Positions 4,699-6,927 of a stretch of 6,927 nt of DNA are shown here, piece after piece. The DNA comes from JANNVZ01 sp031418455 (GTDB lineage Bacteria > Bacteroidota > Bacteroidia > Flavobacteriales_D > Sanyastnellaceae). Under the pieces are notes generated by a model, which worked only from the letters and a program-made list of their open reading frames with translations, was not told the origin of the DNA and made no database searches. How positions within the stretch are numbered: position 1 is the stretch's first letter; each line of letters starts with the position of its first letter. The translations under genes and the position numbers were made by a program. Location: NCBI GenBank assembly GCA_031418455.1, contig JANOXJ010000193.1, positions 1 through 6,927 of the forward strand, written 5' to 3'.

Positions 4699-6927
4699 TT
4701 ATTGAATAATCAAACTAAGGTGTTCAGTGGTGTTGGCACCACGGATAGAAACAATGTAGGCCCCGGCTGGCAAACTATTTAGTTGCATTGGCAAATCGCG
4801 CTGACCAGATAGAAGACTCCACGTGTTCAGCAATTTTCCTTGAACGTCATGCAGCTCTATGGCGGTGGCTTGGGTACATGGTGCAACCAATTGCAACATA
4901 GCAAATCCGCTTTCAGCTGGATTGGGATAGATAACAGTACTGGCCGCATCTGTTGCTGAACCATTCATTCGCATACTGCGCAGCTCAATGCAGGCAGGCA
5001 ACTCTTCCGAATGTCCGGCATAGTGTACCATCATCTGATGCGCATAAGGGCCATTGCCGCATGGGTCGGCATTTATTATGTCGATCAAGTATTGCTTTTC
5101 GGCATTGGTGAGTGGGGAGCCTTCACGGCCTGCTATTTCTCGCTGCAACTTCAATATGTCGGCATATTCTTCCAACGATGCATCTGCATTGCCTCCCAAT
5201 TCAAAATAGTCTGCTAAGTTTTGCATCAGAGTATAACCATAATTGACATCACCACTCATCAGATGCAACTCCGCCAATGTTCTGCGGTGTTCAAATACTA
5301 TATCGCTCAGTAGTAAACCTTCCAGCGTGCTAATGGCATCAGTAGCTGGATTGTTCTGAAAATAAACCAATGCATCGGTATATGCCTTATCAAGCCCTGC
5401 CATATAGAAGCCCATGTCTTGCTCCATCAATTCTTTTGGCGATGTGGAAAGGCGTCCCAACATTACTTGCGACATTTGATAGGCATCCAATGGATTGTTG
5501 CGATCTAGCAATGCCTTTATCACATCCGGATTTTTAGCCGCACTGGGGTTGGCTGCTAATATGATGGTGAGTAAGGAGGCAGGTAAGTCATACTCCTCCT
5601 GTATTGCAGTAATCATTACCTCATCGCTCAGGTCTGGACTTTGGCCTAGCAGTTGCAAATACAATTGGTAAGCCTCAGAATAGTTGCTGTATAATACATC
5701 ATCTTTTAGTCCTTCCGTATCGCCACCATCTACCATAGCCATATACAACGCGCGCATGGCTGAATATTCTTCTTCACCAACATCAAAATTGGCAAGAATA
5801 ATTGGCAACGTTGGTGGCTGAATATTCAATTGGTCGCAGAAGAATTGATTCCAAGGAATTAATGGAGATTGCGGAATCAACGTCACAATATTGTAAGGAG
5901 CCGGATTGGCTATGCGCGACATTTCTACGGGAATATTCACACCATTCATGTTGGCCGCGTTATAGTCCTGCACATTGTAGCGGTAAGTAAAACCAACAGT
6001 TTGGTTGATGGCCCTTACATCGTTTTGAGTACCAACGGTGCCGGGGCTATTGGTAAAGTCGTTGTAAGCGGATGATAGCCAAGGTGGACTAACGGTGCCC
6101 CATGTAAACGCTTGTGCACCTGCAACTCCGGTAGCCGTTTGATTGCAAAGCGCATTGTTGCTGCAACGCACATCTATGTCTAATGTGCAAGTATTAAATG
6201 TATTGCACTCGAAGTGGGCACCGCCAAAGCCATTGTCAGCCACAGCCACTCTGTTGAAATCGAGGTACAAGATTCCGGTATCGCAATTGTCGATGTCGTT
6301 GTCCAATGCATAGTTGCTATTGCCTTTAATATGTGTAATTCTGATTCCTATCTGATTGAACTGTTGTGCGGCAAACTGAATGCGATTGCGCGCAACCAAA
6401 TATCTGCCCTGCAATTGCAAACTACCAATGGAAAGGCTGATACCAATATGTTCTGTATTGGCTGCGAAGCCTGCGGGGTCATTGCCGAAGATATTACCAA
6501 TTATATTGGTGGAATTGAAATCACTCATAAATATGCCAGTGATGCATTCGAAAAAAGATTCAGTAACATCGTTTATCGCCCATATTGCTTGTGTGCAGAC
6601 AGGATTGGCAAATCTTCCGGTGCTGTATATACCCCTACTGAATCCAATAATGGAAGATTGATTTTCCCCAATCCATTGGAATTGGCTGTTACCTGCGCCA
6701 AGCCCTGCGGGCTGGGCACCTCCTACATAAATGGCAGGTAGGTTATTGAACATATTGCTGTGATGGAAACGTGCATCATTGACATCACCAAGCGAAACCC
6801 GATTGTCTGCCAAAGTAAATGTTCCAACAGGCGCATTGGCAATTATGAAATTGCAGAAATCCGCGTAAACTGAATATTGATTGGTGGTTGCATTTATTAC
6901 AGCAGCATAATTTGCTATGCGCATGTC
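4699..6927 (-). CDS. Large surface protein: parallel beta-helix, helical-repeat module and T9SS type A sorting domain (N-terminus outside window)
   Basis: At least 742 codons, open to the right edge: the codon before the Met at 6924 is GAC, with no signal peptide after that Met, so the true start lies outside. Residues below count from this Met. About 1-265 look like a right-handed parallel beta-helix, with short strand-turn repeats rich in Asn and Gly (IIGNIFGN 141-148, YLVARNRIQF 175-184, IGIRITHIKGNSNYALDNDI 192-211, TGILYLDFNRVAVADNGF 216-233). About 266-375 is a Cys-poor linker or closing region. About 380-650 is mostly helical, TPR-like in feel (LYLQLLG; LLTIILAANPSAAKNPDVIKAL 451-472; AELHLMSGDVNYGYTLMQNL 551-570). 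The sorting domain is about 664-741 (YPNP 666-669, DVQGKLL, AGAYIVSIRG). Beta-helices in this phylum often bind or cleave polysaccharides, but I see no catalytic signature. Function is unknown; extracellular location is well supported. Confidence 0.88.
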   Translation of the reverse strand, partial: DMRIANYAAVINATTNQYSVYADFCNFIIANAPVGTFTLADNRVSLGDVNDARFHHSNMFNNLPAIYVGGAQPAGLGAGNSQFQWIGENQSSIIGFSRGIYSTGRFANPVCTQAIWAINDVTESFFECITGIFMSDFNSTNIIGNIFGNDPAGFAANTEHIGISLSIGSLQLQGRYLVARNRIQFAAQQFNQIGIRITHIKGNSNYALDNDIDNCDTGILYLDFNRVAVADNGFGGAHFECNTFNTCTLDIDVRCSNNALCNQTATGVAGAQAFTWGTVSPPWLSSAYNDFTNSPGTVGTQNDVRAINQTVGFTYRYNVQDYNAANMNGVNIPVEMSRIANPAPYNIVTLIPQSPLIPWNQFFCDQLNIQPPTLPIILANFDVGEEEYSAMRALYMAMVDGGDTEGLKDDVLYSNYSEAYQLYLQLLGQSPDLSDEVMITAIQEEYDLPASLLTIILAANPSAAKNPDVIKALLDRNNPLDAYQMSQVMLGRLSTSPKELMEQDMGFYMAGLDKAYTDALVYFQNNPATDAISTLEGLLLSDIVFEHRRTLAELHLMSGDVNYGYTLMQNLADYFELGGNADASLEEYADILKLQREIAGREGSPLTNAEKQYLIDIINADPCGNGPYAHQMMVHYAGHSEELPACIELRSMRMNGSATDAASTVIYPNPAESGFAMLQLVAPCTQATAIELHDVQGKLLNTWSLLSGQRDLPMQLNSLPAGAYIVSIRGANTTEHLSLIIQ

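Noticed and set aside
6214..6741. Plus-strand open frame of 175 codons
   Set aside because: It is antisense to the beta-helix protein, whose frame is long and ends in a clear sorting domain; the antisense frame has no recognisable motif.
1..6927. CRISPR, tRNA/rRNA, transposase, integrase, toxin-antitoxin or phage-defence genes
   Set aside because: No regularly spaced repeats, RNA gene motifs, mobile-element genes or defence-family motifs were seen on either strand.

Overview
The window looks like chromosomal DNA from a member of the Bacteroidota, probably a Chitinophagales- or Saprospirales-like environmental lineage; the exact group is inference. The main evidence is that three of the six genes end in a type IX secretion system (T9SS) type A C-terminal sorting domain (PNP motif, G-R/K-x-V/L turn, G-x-Y-x-V strand, basic or hydrophobic end). 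This signal is essentially confined to that phylum. Gene starts lack clear Shine-Dalgarno sequences and the spacers are AT-rich, which also fits.

Layout, left to right. The 3' end of a plus-strand secreted-protein gene (1-217) converges on a minus-strand pair, with a strong bidirectional hairpin terminator between them. The pair is a deoxyhypusine-synthase-like enzyme (739-1716) followed 36 bp downstream by a small protein with a very acidic tail (340-702). Next is a minus-strand MscS-type mechanosensitive channel (1943-2803) with a perfect-arm palindrome just upstream of its start. Two minus-strand T9SS cargo genes follow: a probable beta-propeller protein with a signal peptide (3034-4647), and a large parallel beta-helix plus helical-repeat protein that runs off the right edge (4699-6927). 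They are separated by only 51 bp, which a GC-rich terminator hairpin largely fills. No gene-free stretch exceeds about 230 bp.

How the genes relate. The synthase and acidic-protein genes are probably co-transcribed. The channel is probably its own unit. The two right-hand secreted proteins share a destination (outer membrane or cell surface via T9SS) but are separated by a terminator. No RNA genes, mobile elements, CRISPR arrays or phage genes were seen, and no clear multi-gene system of a new kind. The points most worth a second look are the altered active site of the deoxyhypusine-synthase-like enzyme, its acidic-tailed neighbour, and the composite architecture of the beta-helix protein.
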